Positions 1 through 9,639 of a stretch of 64,000 nucleotides of DNA are shown in pieces. The translations under genes and the position numbers were made by a program. The DNA is from Emcibacter nanhaiensis (GTDB taxonomy: Bacteria; Pseudomonadota; Alphaproteobacteria; Sphingomonadales; Emcibacteraceae). Within the stretch, counting starts at the first letter, position 1; each line of letters opens with the position of its first letter. The stretch covers positions 434,001-498,000 of the forward strand of contig NZ_VFIY01000018.1 in NCBI RefSeq assembly GCF_006385175.1. Reading direction: 5' to 3'. Under the pieces are notes generated by a model, which ran no database searches, was not told the origin of the DNA, and worked only from the letters and a program-made list of their open reading frames with translations.

Positions 1-47
1 GTGAATCGCAAGAAAATTATGATAAGATACTGATTAGAAAGGTGGAA

Positions 48-395
48 TTAGTCCATACCAACGGCAAGTTCGCCAAGCAGTTCCCGCACGGTTTCAGGAT
101 CATCAACAAATTTAAACCCGATAAAGCCGGAAGAATGCCACACCACCTGGGCATCCATTTTCTGCAATTCCTTGATCCTGACTTTCACATAGGCTCCGCG
201 GGCCAGTGGAAGATCAAGCTTCATACGCACTCCGCCAAGGGAGATATCATACAAAGTGGATTTAAATTCATAAGGTCCCACAAATAGGGTGGAAGGCCAG
301 ACAACAGTGCGCCGCTTGAACATGCGCATGCAGTTCAGTCCCTCTTTAATTTTTTCGACACGTAATGCATCCATATCAGCCACTGCTCCGGACAT
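48..395 (-). CDS. PilZ domain protein
   Basis: A 115-residue protein made almost entirely of one PilZ domain. The RxxxR signature is visible at R24-M-F-K-R28 and the D/NxSxxG signature at D50-I-S-L-G-G55, the two elements that clamp cyclic di-GMP in this family. This suggests a small cytosolic c-di-GMP sensor acting on motility, surface polysaccharide or another partner, although some PilZ proteins do not bind the nucleotide. The ATG is preceded by a GGGGGGAT stretch at good spacing. It has no operon partner in the window, since the next gene is divergent. Family call is firm; the target is unknown. Confidence 0.85.
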   Translation of the reverse strand: MSGAVADMDALRVEKIKEGLNCMRMFKRRTVVWPSTLFVGPYEFKSTLYDISLGGVRMKLDLPLARGAYVKVRIKELQKMDAQVVWHSSGFIGFKFVDDPETVRELLGELAVGMD

Positions 396-552
396 TTTTT
401 ATCCCCCCAGGGTTTCACTCGCAGTATTCTTTCAGGCCTTACAATGTAAACGGGAAATATTGACAAAGTTCTAATGATGAAGGCTTGCACTCGTTTTTTT
501 TATCGGGCACAGTGAGGCTGCTAAAAAATCAAGAGGTGGCGGACCCACAAAA

Positions 553-744
553 ATGAACACCAGAACTATCTTTTTGAAATTACTGATTTTATCTATTTCC
601 GCGCTTTTCCTCAGCGCCTGTTCCGGCGACGACGGCCTGGTCTATGATGCCGGCCCGGCGGGCCCGAATACGGAACAAACGCTTAAAACTTTACCGGAAG
701 GGCTTGCCCCCGATAAGGAAAATGCCCGCCATTCCGGCAGCTGA
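553..744 (+). CDS. small predicted lipoprotein
   Basis: A 63-residue protein with a positively charged start, a hydrophobic stretch of about 15 residues and a lipobox LSAC, giving a mature protein of about 40 residues that begins at the lipidated cysteine. The mature part is acidic and rich in Gly, Pro and Asp, and I do not recognise it. It would sit on the periplasmic face of a membrane. It converges on the amidase gene 12 nt downstream and ends inside a small hairpin. The lipobox and the GC-rich coding character support it as a real gene. Function unknown. Confidence 0.6.
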   Translation: MNTRTIFLKLLILSISALFLSACSGDDGLVYDAGPAGPNTEQTLKTLPEGLAPDKENARHSGS

Positions 745-757
745 TTTGCTGCCGTTT
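735..757 (+). terminator. possible terminator of the small lipoprotein gene
   Basis: A 7-bp perfect stem, CGGCAGC (735-741) and GCTGCCG (748-754), with a 6-nt loop holding the lipoprotein stop codon, followed by TTTC. The U-tract is short, so termination would be weak. Confidence 0.35.
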
Positions 758-1482
758 CAGATAGCCTGCTTTCCCTTTTCGTCGAGCAGCGCCTGCAGCA
801 GAGCAGCGCTTTCCGGATCCGGGGCGCCGGAAAAATTTTCCGGCCGGAAATGCCGCTGAAACGCGGACAGAACGACCCTGAGTTCAGCGTCATCCTCACC
901 CGAGAACCCATAGCCATAGTCCTTCAGCATCCGGCGTATATGGACCGGAGACGGGTCCATTTCCCCTGCTGCTTTCGCCGGCCACGCCCCCACCCCGCGC
1001 TCGGCCAGCCATCGCCAGTCGAACAGCTCACCGGGGTCAACCTTGCGCGCCGGCGCCACATCGGAATGGCCGAGCACGTGCCAGGGCAGGATGTGATTAC
1101 GCTCGACGATTGCCTTGGACAGTTCCAGAAGACTATCCATCTGCGCCGGGGGAAACGGCCGGTAGTCGCCCTTGTAGCCCGGGTAGTCATGGCCGGGATT
1201 GACCAGCTCGATGCCGACAGACAGGCTGTTGATGTCGCTCTCGTCCTCCCAGCTGGAAACCCCGGCGTGCCAGGCCCTTTTCTCCTCAGGCACGAGCTGA
1301 TGGATGGTTCCGTTTTCTTCGATCAGGTAATGGGCGCTGACCTTGGCCTCGGGATCCCGGAGCCGGTCGAGCGCCTCCTGCCCGGTGGCCATGCCGGTGT
1401 AATGCAGGATCAGGTAGCGTACCTCTGCCCGGCGCTCGTCAAAGTTCGGTGACGGACTGTCTATGATTTCCCGGAATGTCAT
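757..1482 (-). CDS. N-acetylmuramoyl-L-alanine amidase (Amidase_2)
   Basis: A 241-residue zinc amidase of the AmpD/AmiD family that cleaves the bond between MurNAc and L-Ala of peptidoglycan or its fragments. Zinc ligands can be placed at H27 (LILHYTG), H139 (HVLGHSDVAP) and D149 (RKVDPG), with K147 and E92 as likely catalytic helpers. The C-terminal part (about 170-241) resembles a small peptidoglycan-binding helical domain, as in AmiD. There is no obvious signal peptide, which favours cytosolic muropeptide recycling, but AmiD-type lipoproteins share the domain layout. Start is ATG at 1482. Confidence 0.88.
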   Translation of the reverse strand: MTFREIIDSPSPNFDERRAEVRYLILHYTGMATGQEALDRLRDPEAKVSAHYLIEENGTIHQLVPEEKRAWHAGVSSWEDESDINSLSVGIELVNPGHDYPGYKGDYRPFPPAQMDSLLELSKAIVERNHILPWHVLGHSDVAPARKVDPGELFDWRWLAERGVGAWPAKAAGEMDPSPVHIRRMLKDYGYGFSGEDDAELRVVLSAFQRHFRPENFSGAPDPESAALLQALLDEKGKQAI

Positions 1483-1552
1483 GGCTTAACTATCTCTGCT
1501 GGCTGCAGAAACTTCAAGCTAAAATCCCGCGACAAATTCCCAGGGCAACTTC

Positions 1553-2437
1553 CTAGGGCAACAGCGCCTTGGCCATCTTGCGGTTGAGGACCCAGTCCCG
1601 GTAATGGATCAGGCCAAGCCCGGCCAAGGTAACCGCTGAGCCCATCAGGAACCGGGCAGTCAGCACTTCATCCAGGAAAATCACTGCCGACAGGGTGGCG
1701 AACACCGGCACCAGAAGCATGATCGGCGCCACATGGGCCACCGGGTGCCGTTTCAGCAGGAAGTTGATACCGCCGTAGCCGACAACGGAAGACAGGGCCG
1801 CCGTATAGAGCAGCATGCTCCAGTGCAAGCCGTCCAGGTTCACAAGCTCCCTCACCTGCCCCTCCTCGAACATCAGTGACAGGGCGAGCAGGATCGGCAC
1901 GCTGTAAAAGCCGGTCCAGGCCTGGGTGGTCAGCACGCTGACCCCCTTGAGGGTGCGCATCAGGATCGAGCCGATGGAATAAAGGACGGTGGCCGCCAGC
2001 ATCGCCAGAATGGCGGGGCCTTCCCCGGAAATAGCCGGATCGAAGGTGATGATCATAATCCCGGCAAAGGCGATGACGATCCCGGCGCCGCGCCAGACGC
2101 TGACTTTTTCGTTGAGGAAAAAATGCGCCACGATCAGGGTGATGGGAATATTGGTCTGCACCAGGACCACAATGGCGGAAATCTTGTTGGCCAGCTCCAG
2201 CGCCATGAAGGCGCAGCCGAAATGCAGGCCGCCGATGGTGATGCCGATCAGGGCCAGATGCAGCATGGAGCCGCGCACGACCCTGAGCCAGGGCAGCATC
2301 AGCAGCAGCACAATGGCAAAGCGCAGGGTCGCAAACCAGAAGGGGTCGAGCTGCTCAAGCCCGATCTTCATGACCACGAAGTTGACGCCCCAGACCATGG
2401 CAATGATTATTCCGAAAAGAATGTGAAGCAGCGGCAT
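1553..2437 (-). CDS. EamA/DMT-family transporter
   Basis: A 294-residue integral membrane protein with about ten hydrophobic segments arranged as two EamA repeats (roughly residues 1-135 and 145-285), typical of drug/metabolite exporters of the inner membrane. The first repeat shows the usual WGVNFVVMKIG motif in helix 1. Family members export amino acids, purines or other small metabolites, and the substrate cannot be read from sequence. The start chosen is ATG at 2437, with AGGGAA eight bases upstream; a TTG further upstream is less likely. It follows the DjlA-like gene closely on the same strand, with a hairpin between them. Confidence 0.85.
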   Translation of the reverse strand: MPLLHILFGIIIAMVWGVNFVVMKIGLEQLDPFWFATLRFAIVLLLMLPWLRVVRGSMLHLALIGITIGGLHFGCAFMALELANKISAIVVLVQTNIPITLIVAHFFLNEKVSVWRGAGIVIAFAGIMIITFDPAISGEGPAILAMLAATVLYSIGSILMRTLKGVSVLTTQAWTGFYSVPILLALSLMFEEGQVRELVNLDGLHWSMLLYTAALSSVVGYGGINFLLKRHPVAHVAPIMLLVPVFATLSAVIFLDEVLTARFLMGSAVTLAGLGLIHYRDWVLNRKMAKALLP

Positions 2438-2453
2438 GGCTATATTCCCTGGC

Positions 2454-2480
2454 AATTGACCGGGCCGAAACCGGTCAATT
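2454..2480 (-). other. intercistronic stem-loop between the DjlA-like gene and the EamA gene
   Basis: A perfect 10-bp inverted repeat, AATTGACCGG (2454-2463) and CCGGTCAATT (2471-2480), with a 7-nt loop. It contains the stop codon of the DjlA-like gene and ends about 17 nt before the EamA start. No U-tract follows in the direction of transcription, so it is more likely a processing, stability or coupling element than a terminator. Confidence 0.5.
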
Positions 2481-3209
2481 CATGTTCCGTTCGTTGGCGA
2501 TATTGTCATAGGCCTCGTTAATGGCCGCAAGCTTCTCGTTCGCCACTTCGATGAATTCCTCCGGCACCCCCTTGGCGATCAGCAGATCCGGATGATGTTC
2601 CTTGATCAGCTGCCGGTAGCGGGCCTTGATTTCCTGGTCGGTGGCGGATCGCTCCACCCCCAGCACCACATAAGGATCGCGCCGGTCCTTGCCCATATGG
2701 CTTTCCCGGATCCGCTGGTAGGTGGCCTGGCCGAAGCCGAACAGCCGCGCCACATGCTCCAGATAGTTTTCCTCGGCCGGGTGCATGACGCCGTCGGCCA
2801 GGGCGATGTGAAACAGGATGTCGAGCAGTTCCTCCAGCACCACCGGCTGGTCCCGGAACAATTGCGCCAGCTGCCGGGCGTATGGTTCGTAGCCGGTGGC
2901 TTCCCGGCGCGCCAGGTCAAAGATGCGGCCCACATTGCGGGCTTCCCCTTCCGGCACCCGGAAGGCCTGCTTGAAGACGTTGACTTCATCGCGGGTGACC
3001 CGGCCGTCGGCCTTGGCCATTTTCGCCGACAAGGCGATCACGCCGATGGTGAAGGTGATTTTTTCCCGGGCTTCCCCAAGGGGGGCGCCGATTTTTTCCG
3101 CCAGCTTTTTGGTCGCCATATGGCCGGCAAAGGCCCCGACCAGGGCCCCGATCGGTCCGCCCAGCGCCAGTCCCGCCGCGCCGCCCAGCAATGTACCCCA
3201 TACAGACAC
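2475..3209 (-). CDS. DjlA-like co-chaperone with TerB and J domains
   Basis: A 244-residue protein with three parts. There is a glycine-rich N-terminal hydrophobic segment (about 5-35), probably membrane-inserting. A TerB-like helical domain (about 50-165) contains KADGRVTRDEV and a second ADGVMHPAEE repeat. A C-terminal J domain (about 178-244) carries the HPD motif at residues 206-208. This is the DjlA architecture: a membrane-anchored DnaJ-type co-chaperone that stimulates DnaK ATPase. The N-terminal segment is glycine-zipper-like rather than a classic single helix. It is probably cotranscribed with the EamA gene. Client proteins are unknown. Confidence 0.82.
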   Translation of the reverse strand: MSVWGTLLGGAAGLALGGPIGALVGAFAGHMATKKLAEKIGAPLGEAREKITFTIGVIALSAKMAKADGRVTRDEVNVFKQAFRVPEGEARNVGRIFDLARREATGYEPYARQLAQLFRDQPVVLEELLDILFHIALADGVMHPAEENYLEHVARLFGFGQATYQRIRESHMGKDRRDPYVVLGVERSATDQEIKARYRQLIKEHHPDLLIAKGVPEEFIEVANEKLAAINEAYDNIANERNMN

Positions 3210-3298
3210 TGCTCATTCCTTTACATTTTTATTGGTTGTTCATGACACATACCCTGTTCTTTCGGGACTGTCATCAGGGAAGTAGGGAAAAGAGGTGA

Positions 3299-3634
3299 TT
3301 AGTCGACGGAAGTATACTGCCGGTCGTGGGTGGAATAAACCAGGGTGAGGACGGCGATTTCACAGCAATTGTTGATGATCCGATGGACGGCGCCGGCCGG
3401 AATGAGGATGCTTTCTCCGCCGTGCAGTTCACGCTGGCGGCCATCCATTTCCAGAATAACCCGGCCCTGTTCCACCATCAGGAACTCCTGGCAATTGTCA
3501 TGGCAATGTTTTTCACCGACCCGGCCCGCTTCCATGATCATTTTGGCCACGCTGAATCCCGGCCCTTCCGCCTCCTCGCCATCGAGAAGCCAGTCCATCC
3601 GCCCCCAGTCATGATCGGTCTGCTTGTTTGCCAT
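3299..3634 (-). CDS. cupin-domain protein
   Basis: A 111-residue single-domain cupin. Motif 1 is visible as KHCHDNCQEFLMVEQG, with two His and a Glu as metal ligands, and motif 2 as IPAGAVHRIIN with the last His. Such small cupins bind a divalent metal and act as sugar isomerases, dioxygenases or sensors, and no substrate can be assigned. The start at 3634 is preferred because AGAGG lies just upstream; a longer frame would run into the acetyltransferase gene. It follows that gene on the same strand by 59 nt and may share its transcript. Confidence 0.75.
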   Translation of the reverse strand: MANKQTDHDWGRMDWLLDGEEAEGPGFSVAKMIMEAGRVGEKHCHDNCQEFLMVEQGRVILEMDGRQRELHGGESILIPAGAVHRIINNCCEIAVLTLVYSTHDRQYTSVD

Positions 3635-3693
3635 GGGATACCTCTGCGGCAATTCTACACCATCCCGGCCGACAAAGCCCGGATTTTCGTCGA

Positions 3694-4143
3694 TTAGTCC
3701 ACCGCCCAGCGGCAGATGCCTTTCTCCGTCACCTCGGCGCCGAGCTTCTGATAGAAGCGGATGGCGCCGTGATTGTCGCTTTCCACTTCCCACTTCATGA
3801 CCGCGAGGCCCCAGGCCCGGCACAGCACGCGGGCCTCCCGCATCAGCGCCGCGCCGACCTTCCGGCCGCGGAATTTCTCCCGGACATAAAGGTCGTCAAT
3901 CTGCATGAATTCCCGGCCGCGCCAGATGGAATAGGGGACGGTCCAGGACACATAACCCGCGACTTCGCCGTCCACTTCCGCCAGCAACACCCCGAACCGG
4001 GCGGGCTCGTCAAAGCCCGCGCGCCGCAGTTCTTCCCGGCTGGTCCCGACATACTGTTCCTGACCGTGATGCCTGGCAATGGCCATGATCAGGTCATAGA
4101 CGATGTCGACGTCGTCCACTGTGGCTTCGCGAATGGTGAGCAT
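3694..4143 (-). CDS. GNAT-family N-acetyltransferase
   Basis: A 149-residue single GNAT domain. The acetyl-CoA binding motif A is seen as VREKFRGRKVGAALM (R-x-x-G-R-x-V-G), preceded by the IDDLYV strand and followed by a typical NHGAIRFYQKLGAE motif B. It transfers an acetyl group from acetyl-CoA to an amine. The acceptor may be a small molecule such as a polyamine or antibiotic, or a protein N-terminus, and cannot be predicted. It precedes the cupin gene on the same strand. The start is ATG at 4143. Confidence 0.85.
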   Translation of the reverse strand: MLTIREATVDDVDIVYDLIMAIARHHGQEQYVGTSREELRRAGFDEPARFGVLLAEVDGEVAGYVSWTVPYSIWRGREFMQIDDLYVREKFRGRKVGAALMREARVLCRAWGLAVMKWEVESDNHGAIRFYQKLGAEVTEKGICRWAVD

Positions 4144-4232
4144 TTTTATCCCCCGTTATATTTGTCTGGTTCCTGTTACAGAATATAATGAAAACCTATT
4201 ACTGCAGTTCCGGGAAAAATTAGACAATAATG

Positions 4233-5195
4233 TTATGTTCTTAATGGTATATCAGAGACAATTACTCGTTGCTCAGGATTAGAAACCCCCGCATCCCTCA
4301 GAACTTCTACAAATGCCTCCCAAGCAACATAAGGATGTTCATTGGGGCCTATAATAATCCTGTCAAGAAATTGATCTAATTCTAACCCTACCAAATTTTC
4401 TTCTGGTACATCCTGTAGAGGTATCTGATAAATTTTTTGCGGAACTCCGTTTATTATTTCTATAGACTTTTCTAGTCGATTGGACTTCTCTTGATTGGGC
4501 CTATAGACAACCCTCCATTCTCTCTCTTCTTCAAAACCGGGATGTTTTAAACAAATACAGTGGGACTGCAGCATATGTAAAATATATTCCTTAACCAATT
4601 CAGCATCCAGAGCCTTCAAGCCTTCCTCATTCGCAACCACATTTCCAACAATCTCCCCAAAGAGAGACTTCAGTTCTTCTTCAGTATGGTAGAGTACGGG
4701 ATAAGAATATGCCTTCAATGCATCCGTTGGTGACGTAAACACCTTAGAATTGAAAACCAAGGCAACGCCTGTAGGTTGCCCATATGCTCGCCACATAGAC
4801 AAACGCCCCTTGGTATCTTCTCTATCATCATGCTCCGAAATACAGGTCAACCAAGTATTAGTTTGCAGATCTGGTACCCAAGAGTTGAAAACCATATGAA
4901 TGGTCTCTCCCAAACCTTTTTGTATCCGGTTCAGTACGCTCCACATAGGTTTTGCATTATCGCTATTAAAAAATTTTACAACATTCTCAATGCCAAAAGT
5001 CATCTCGCTAAAATCATTCATGCATGAAGCATTTCGCATCCAGACTTTTTGCTCTTTAATGATCGACATCCCGACACTTGCCGATGTGTAGTGAACAAAT
5101 CTCGATTGTTTTTCGTCAATATCTATTTGTCTCTTGAGTAAGCGAGGCAACAAAACATTGACAAGATACATTTGCGTATTCATATCGACTACCAT
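4233..5195 (-). CDS. DUF2971 protein, AT-rich, probably acquired
   Basis: A 320-residue cytosolic protein that I match to DUF2971 by the string FVHYTS near the N-terminus, the MNDFSEMTFG segment, the RLSMWRAYG segment and the EEEREWRVVY segment, which recur in that family. The biochemical role is unknown. DUF2971 genes are often scattered in accessory islands, and links to phage defence have been proposed without clear mechanism. The gene and its flanks (about 4150-5340) are visibly AT-richer than everything around them, with A/T-ending codons, which points to horizontal transfer. It sits alone, with AAGGTG eight bases before its ATG. Family call is moderate; function open. Confidence 0.7.
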   Translation of the reverse strand: MVVDMNTQMYLVNVLLPRLLKRQIDIDEKQSRFVHYTSASVGMSIIKEQKVWMRNASCMNDFSEMTFGIENVVKFFNSDNAKPMWSVLNRIQKGLGETIHMVFNSWVPDLQTNTWLTCISEHDDREDTKGRLSMWRAYGQPTGVALVFNSKVFTSPTDALKAYSYPVLYHTEEELKSLFGEIVGNVVANEEGLKALDAELVKEYILHMLQSHCICLKHPGFEEEREWRVVYRPNQEKSNRLEKSIEIINGVPQKIYQIPLQDVPEENLVGLELDQFLDRIIIGPNEHPYVAWEAFVEVLRDAGVSNPEQRVIVSDIPLRT

Positions 5196-5345
5196 TCAAC
5201 AAACACCTTAAGTTCCGATTTTTCTCAATAGATCTCCCATCTTCTTAAATTGAAATACTAATACAAATCACAACCAACACCAAACATCTCATTGATTTCT
5301 GTTCACCCTCTTCCCCTCTCCCCGGCTTCCTGCTAAATTTTAGGC

Positions 5346-8300
5346 ATGAGCAGCAGTGAGCAAAAATGGCAGTTCTGGATCGACCGGGGCGGGACCTTCA
5401 CCGATGTGGTGGCGCGGGACCCGGACGGGGTGACGCACGCCAAAAAACTGCTCAGTGAAAATCCGGAACAGTATGAGGATGCGGCGTTGCACGGCATCCG
5501 CCTGTTCTTGCGGCTAGGGCCCGAGGACAAGATCCCCTCTTCCCGGGTGAAAAGCGTCAAGATGGGCACCACGGTGGCAACCAATGCGCTTTTGGAGCGC
5601 AAGGGCGACCGCACCCTGCTGCTGATCACCAAAGGCTTTAAGGACGCGCTGCGCATCGCTTACCAGAACCGGCCCGAGCTCTTTGCCCTCAATGTGGAGC
5701 TGCCGGAGCTCTTGTATGAACGGGTGATCGAGGTGGAGGAACGGATCGGCGCCGACGGCACCGTGATCACGCCGCTGAACCTCAGCGACCTGGAGCCGCA
5801 GCTGGTCGAGGCCCAGACCCACGGCATTCACGCCGTCGCCATCGTCTCCATGCACGGCTACCGCTATCCCGACCATGAACAACAGATCGCCGCCCTGTGC
5901 CGGGAAGCCGGCTTCACCCGGATCAGCATGAGCCATGAGGTAAGCCCGCTGATGAAGCTGGTGAGCCGGGGCGACACCACCGTGGTCGATGCCTACCTGA
6001 CCCCGGTGCTGCGCCGCTATGTGGACCGGGTGCAGGACGCTTTGGAGGGTGTGCCGCTTTATTTCATGCAGTCCAACGGCGGTCTGGCCCATGCCGACCA
6101 CTTCCAGGGCCGCGACGCGATCCTGTCGGGCCCGGCGGGCGGCATTGTCGGCGCTGCCAAGACCGCGGAACAGGCGGGCCATCCGAAAATCATCGGCTTC
6201 GACATGGGCGGCACCAGCACCGACGTCACCCATTACCGGGGCGAATACGAACGCAGCTTCGAGACCCGGGTCGCCGGCGTGCGCATGCGCATCCCGATGA
6301 TGCATATCCATACCGTGGCCGCGGGCGGCGGCTCGGTGCTGAGCTTCGACGGCAGCCGTTTTCGTGTCGGACCCGACAGCGCCGGGGCCAATCCGGGCCC
6401 GGCCGCCTACCGGCGCGGCGGACCGCTCACCGTGACCGACGGCAATGTGCTGTTGGGCCGCATCTCGCCGGACCAGTTCCCCCATGTGTTCGGGCCCGAG
6501 GCGGACCAACCGCTCGACCGCAAAGTGGTGAGAGAGAAATTCGAGGCCATGGAGGCGAAGATGCAAGCCGCCGGGCTCGCCCCGCAGAGCATTGAGGACA
6601 TGGCCGAAGGTTTCCTCGCCATCGCGGTGGAGAATATGGCCAGCGCCATCAAGAAAATCTCGACCCAGAAGGGCTATGACGTCAGCGGCTATGCGCTGGT
6701 GAGTTTCGGTGGCGCCGGCGGTCAGCATGCCTGTCTGGTCGCCGACCGGCTCGGCATGAAAAAAGTGTTCCTGCATCCGCTCGCGGGGGTTTTGAGCGCC
6801 TACGGCATCGGCCTTGCCGACCTGAGAAATATCAGCGAAGCGGCGCTGGAACTGCCGCTTGCGGGCGACACCATGCTGGAGATCGAGGCCTCCGCCGAGC
6901 GGCTAAGCCATGAGGCCACCGGAGAGCTCATTCATCAGGGCGTCATCGAGCCCGCCTGCCGGGTCAGCCTGCAGGTCAAATACCGGGGCAGCGACAGCAC
7001 CCTTACAGTGCCCCTTGGTGGACTTGAAGACATCCGCAGTTCCTTTGAAGAGCAGCACAAACAGCAGTTCGGCTTTATCAGTCCGGACAAGGCGCTGATT
7101 GTGGAATCCTTAAGCGCCGAGGCGGCGGGCGGCGGCGAAGCAATTACCGGCACCACTTTCACCCCCGCCGAAGAGCTCCCGGCCCGCACCACCCGTAAAA
7201 TCTATCTGGGTGGCAAATGGGTCGAGGCCACCGTCCTGCACCGGGACGCCCTCGCGCCCGATGAGAAGATCATGGGCCCGGCGGTGATCCTGGAAGGGCT
7301 CGGCACCAACCTGTTGCCACCCGGCTGGCAGGGCACCCTCGATGAGCACGGCAACCTGGTGCTGGAACGGGTCGAAGAGCTCGCCCGCACCCAGGCGATC
7401 GGCACCGCAGCCGACCCGGTGATGCTGGAGATTTTCAACAATCTGTTCATGTCCATTGCCGAGCAGATGGGCGCGGTGCTGGAAAATGTCGCCCATTCGG
7501 TCAATATGAAGGAGCGGCTCGATTTCTCCTGCGCCCTGTTTGATGGCGACGGCAACCTGGTCGCCAACGCGCCGCATATGCCGGTCCATCTCGGCAGCAT
7601 GGGCGCCAGCGTCCAGGCCATCATCCGCGCCCGGACCGGGACCATGTCCCCCGGTGATGTCTATGTGCTCAATGACCCCTATCACGGCGGCACCCACCTG
7701 CCGGACGTCACCGTGATCAGTCCCTATTTTGGGGATCAGAAGGAGCCGCTGTTCTACCTCGCCACCCGCGGCCATCATGCCGACATCGGCGGCCTCACCC
7801 CCGGCAGCATGCCGCCGCTCTCCACGAACATCAGCCAGGAAGGCATCCTGTTTGATAATTTCCAGCTGGTCAAAGACGGCGAATTCCGGGAGCAGGAACT
7901 GACCGCGCACCTGCAGAGCGGCCCCTACCCGGCCCGCAATGTGGCGCAAAACATCGCCGACATGAAGGGCCAGATCGCCGCCAATGAAAAGGGCGTGTGC
8001 GAGCTGGACCGCATGATCGCGGAATTCACCCTGCCCGTTGTGCGCGCCTATATGGGCCATGTGCAGGACAATGCCGAGGAAGCCGTGCGCCGGGCGCTGG
8101 ACAAGCTCTCCGACGGCAGCTACGCCTATCCGCTCGACAATGGCGCGGTGATCCGAGTGAACATTTCCCTCGACCGGGCCGCCAGGCAGGCCACCGTCGA
8201 TTTCACCGGCACCTCGGACCAGCTCGCCAGTAATTTCAACGCCCCGCTCGCCATCTGCCGCGCCGCGGTGCTTTATGTGTTCCGCTGCCTGGTCGATGAC

Positions 8301-8936
8301 GACATTCCCATGAACGAAGGCTGCCTCAAGCCGATCGACATCATCGTGCCGGAAGGCAGCATGATTAATCCCACACCGCCGGCCGCTGTGGTCTCGGGCA
8401 ATGTGGAGACCAGCCAGTGCATTGTGGATGCCCTGTTCCTCGCCCTCGGCGTCATGGCCGCAAGCCAGGGCACCATGAATAATTTCACCTTCGGCGACGA
8501 CGAATTGCAATATTACGAAACCATCGCCGGCGGCATGGGCGCCACCGCCAAGGGAAACGGCCAGAGCGCGATCCAGATCCATATGACCAACTCGCGCCTG
8601 ACCGATCCCGAGGTGCTGGAATGGCGCTATCCGGTGCTGCTGGAGGAGTTCCACATCCGCAGGGGCAGCGGCGGCGCGGGCGCGCATAAAGGCGGCGACG
8701 GGGTGGTGCGGCGGATCCGTTTTTTCCGGGCCATGCAGGCAGCGATCATCTCCAACCACCGCCGGGTCCCGCCCCCCGGTGTTGCCGGCGGCGAGGCGGG
8801 CGCGGCCGGCGTCAACCGTGTGATCCGCGCCGACGGCACGGAGGAACTGCTGGATCATGCCGCCGAAACCGATATGCATCCCGGCGATGTCTTTGTCATT
8901 GAAACCCCCGGCGGCGGGGGATTTGGGGAAAGCTAG
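5346..8936 (+). CDS. 5-oxoprolinase / hydantoinase, fused HyuA-HyuB type
   Basis: A 1196-residue protein in which both hydantoinase subunits are fused. HyuA (about 1-680) begins with the phosphate-binding [12 protein letters not shown] and carries the second [12 protein letters not shown] motif of the ASKHA fold. HyuB (about 695-1196) shows [14 protein letters not shown] and [16 protein letters not shown]. The fused form and length fit ATP-dependent 5-oxoprolinase, which opens 5-oxoproline to glutamate, a salvage step for the pyroglutamate that arises from glutathione turnover and spontaneous glutamine cyclisation. N-methylhydantoinase is the alternative. It is a cytosolic, stand-alone gene that converges on the DUF1287 gene with only 3 nt between them. 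Confidence 0.88.
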   Translation: MSSSEQKWQFWIDRGGTFTDVVARDPDGVTHAKKLLSENPEQYEDAALHGIRLFLRLGPEDKIPSSRVKSVKMGTTVATNALLERKGDRTLLLITKGFKDALRIAYQNRPELFALNVELPELLYERVIEVEERIGADGTVITPLNLSDLEPQLVEAQTHGIHAVAIVSMHGYRYPDHEQQIAALCREAGFTRISMSHEVSPLMKLVSRGDTTVVDAYLTPVLRRYVDRVQDALEGVPLYFMQSNGGLAHADHFQGRDAILSGPAGGIVGAAKTAEQAGHPKIIGFDMGGTSTDVTHYRGEYERSFETRVAGVRMRIPMMHIHTVAAGGGSVLSFDGSRFRVGPDSAGANPGPAAYRRGGPLTVTDGNVLLGRISPDQFPHVFGPEADQPLDRKVVREKFEAMEAKMQAAGLAPQSIEDMAEGFLAIAVENMASAIKKISTQKGYDVSGYALVSFGGAGGQHACLVADRLGMKKVFLHPLAGVLSAYGIGLADLRNISEAALELPLAGDTMLEIEASAERLSHEATGELIHQGVIEPACRVSLQVKYRGSDSTLTVPLGGLEDIRSSFEEQHKQQFGFISPDKALIVESLSAEAAGGGEAITGTTFTPAEELPARTTRKIYLGGKWVEATVLHRDALAPDEKIMGPAVILEGLGTNLLPPGWQGTLDEHGNLVLERVEELARTQAIGTAADPVMLEIFNNLFMSIAEQMGAVLENVAHSVNMKERLDFSCALFDGDGNLVANAPHMPVHLGSMGASVQAIIRARTGTMSPGDVYVLNDPYHGGTHLPDVTVISPYFGDQKEPLFYLATRGHHADIGGLTPGSMPPLSTNISQEGILFDNFQLVKDGEFREQELTAHLQSGPYPARNVAQNIADMKGQIAANEKGVCELDRMIAEFTLPVVRAYMGHVQDNAEEAVRRALDKLSDGSYAYPLDNGAVIRVNISLDRAARQATVDFTGTSDQLASNFNAPLAICRAAVLYVFRCLVDDDIPMNEGCLKPIDIIVPEGSMINPTPPAAVVSGNVETSQCIVDALFLALGVMAASQGTMNNFTFGDDELQYYETIAGGMGATAKGNGQSAIQIHMTNSRLTDPEVLEWRYPVLLEEFHIRRGSGGAGAHKGGDGVVRRIRFFRAMQAAIISNHRRVPPPGVAGGEAGAAGVNRVIRADGTEELLDHAAETDMHPGDVFVIETPGGGGFGES

Positions 8937-8939
8937 AGC

Positions 8940-9476
8940 CTACTCCGGCAGGAACCGGTAATGGCCGGTGACGGCCTGTTTCGCCAGCACGTCTTCCACT
9001 TCCGGGCCGCCCTCGGCGTCATGCACCACCAGCGGTGTACCGTCGGCGGAGGTGTCGGCGATGACGATGCCGATGTGGGTGTGGGAACCGGAAACGGTCC
9101 AGGTCACCAGGTCGCCGGGCTCATAACCACCGGTCGGCAGGGCGAAACCATGGCGTTTGAAATAGGTGGCCAGGTTGGTGACCCTGTTTTCCCCGGTGCC
9201 GGTGGCGGCAAAACCCCAGTCATCGGGATAGTCGCCACGGGCCTGCGCCATATCCTGCTCGACCAGTTGATCGAGGTCGATGCCCTGGGCCTGGTAGGCG
9301 TGGATAATGAGGTCGCTGCAGGCGCCGATATGATCAGGTGTGTCCTGCAGGGAATAGGAAACGGGATCGGAGGAACTGTCAAGCTCGTCCCCGGCGCCGA
9401 GCGCATGGGCGGAGCCGGTCATGGCGATCATTGCCACGGCAGACAGTGTCAAACTGAAGAGGGACTTCACCTGCAT
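8940..9476 (-). CDS. secreted DUF1287 protein
   Basis: A 178-residue exported protein. After a signal peptide ending near AHA, the body shows the DUF1287 pattern: CSDLIIHAYQAQGIDLDQLV with a conserved Cys, YFKRHGFALP, a GDLVTW strand and SHTHIGIV with a conserved His. The Cys and His arrangement resembles an NlpC/P60-like papain fold, so a periplasmic cysteine hydrolase acting on cell wall peptides is plausible, but the family's activity is not established to my knowledge. The ATG at 9476 is preferred because GGGAG lies eight bases upstream; another ATG seven bases earlier is out of frame and soon stops. Confidence 0.75.
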   Translation of the reverse strand: MQVKSLFSLTLSAVAMIAMTGSAHALGAGDELDSSSDPVSYSLQDTPDHIGACSDLIIHAYQAQGIDLDQLVEQDMAQARGDYPDDWGFAATGTGENRVTNLATYFKRHGFALPTGGYEPGDLVTWTVSGSHTHIGIVIADTSADGTPLVVHDAEGGPEVEDVLAKQAVTGHYRFLPE

Positions 9477-9578
9477 TTCATTGTTCTCCCTTAGGCTCCC
9501 GTTTCTTTTTTCTTTCATTTGTATGACATTTGCCCCGACTTGAAAAGAAAAATTGCTTAGCGCTCCCCTTCCCCGCCC

Positions 9579-9604
9579 GGCGAAAGAGTGCTAATCTCTT
9601 CGCC
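9579..9604 (+). other. hairpin in the leader of the first amidohydrolase gene
   Basis: GGCGAAAGAG (9579-9588) can pair with CTCTTCGCC (9596-9604) with one bulged A and a 7-nt loop. It ends 35 nt before the start codon at 9640. It could be a leader stem affecting mRNA stability. No U-tract follows. Confidence 0.35.
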
Positions 9605-9639
9605 TAATTAAGAAAAATGACTCTCCATGGGGATTGGAA

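Noticed and set aside
1-47. Possible tail of a gene entering from the left.
   Set aside because: A frame ending in TGA at 31-33 is too short to judge, and there is no motif.
7110-8879. A 589-residue frame on the minus strand within the 5-oxoprolinase gene.
   Set aside because: It lies wholly opposite the HyuB half, which has clear conserved motifs; its composition is that of a mirror frame.
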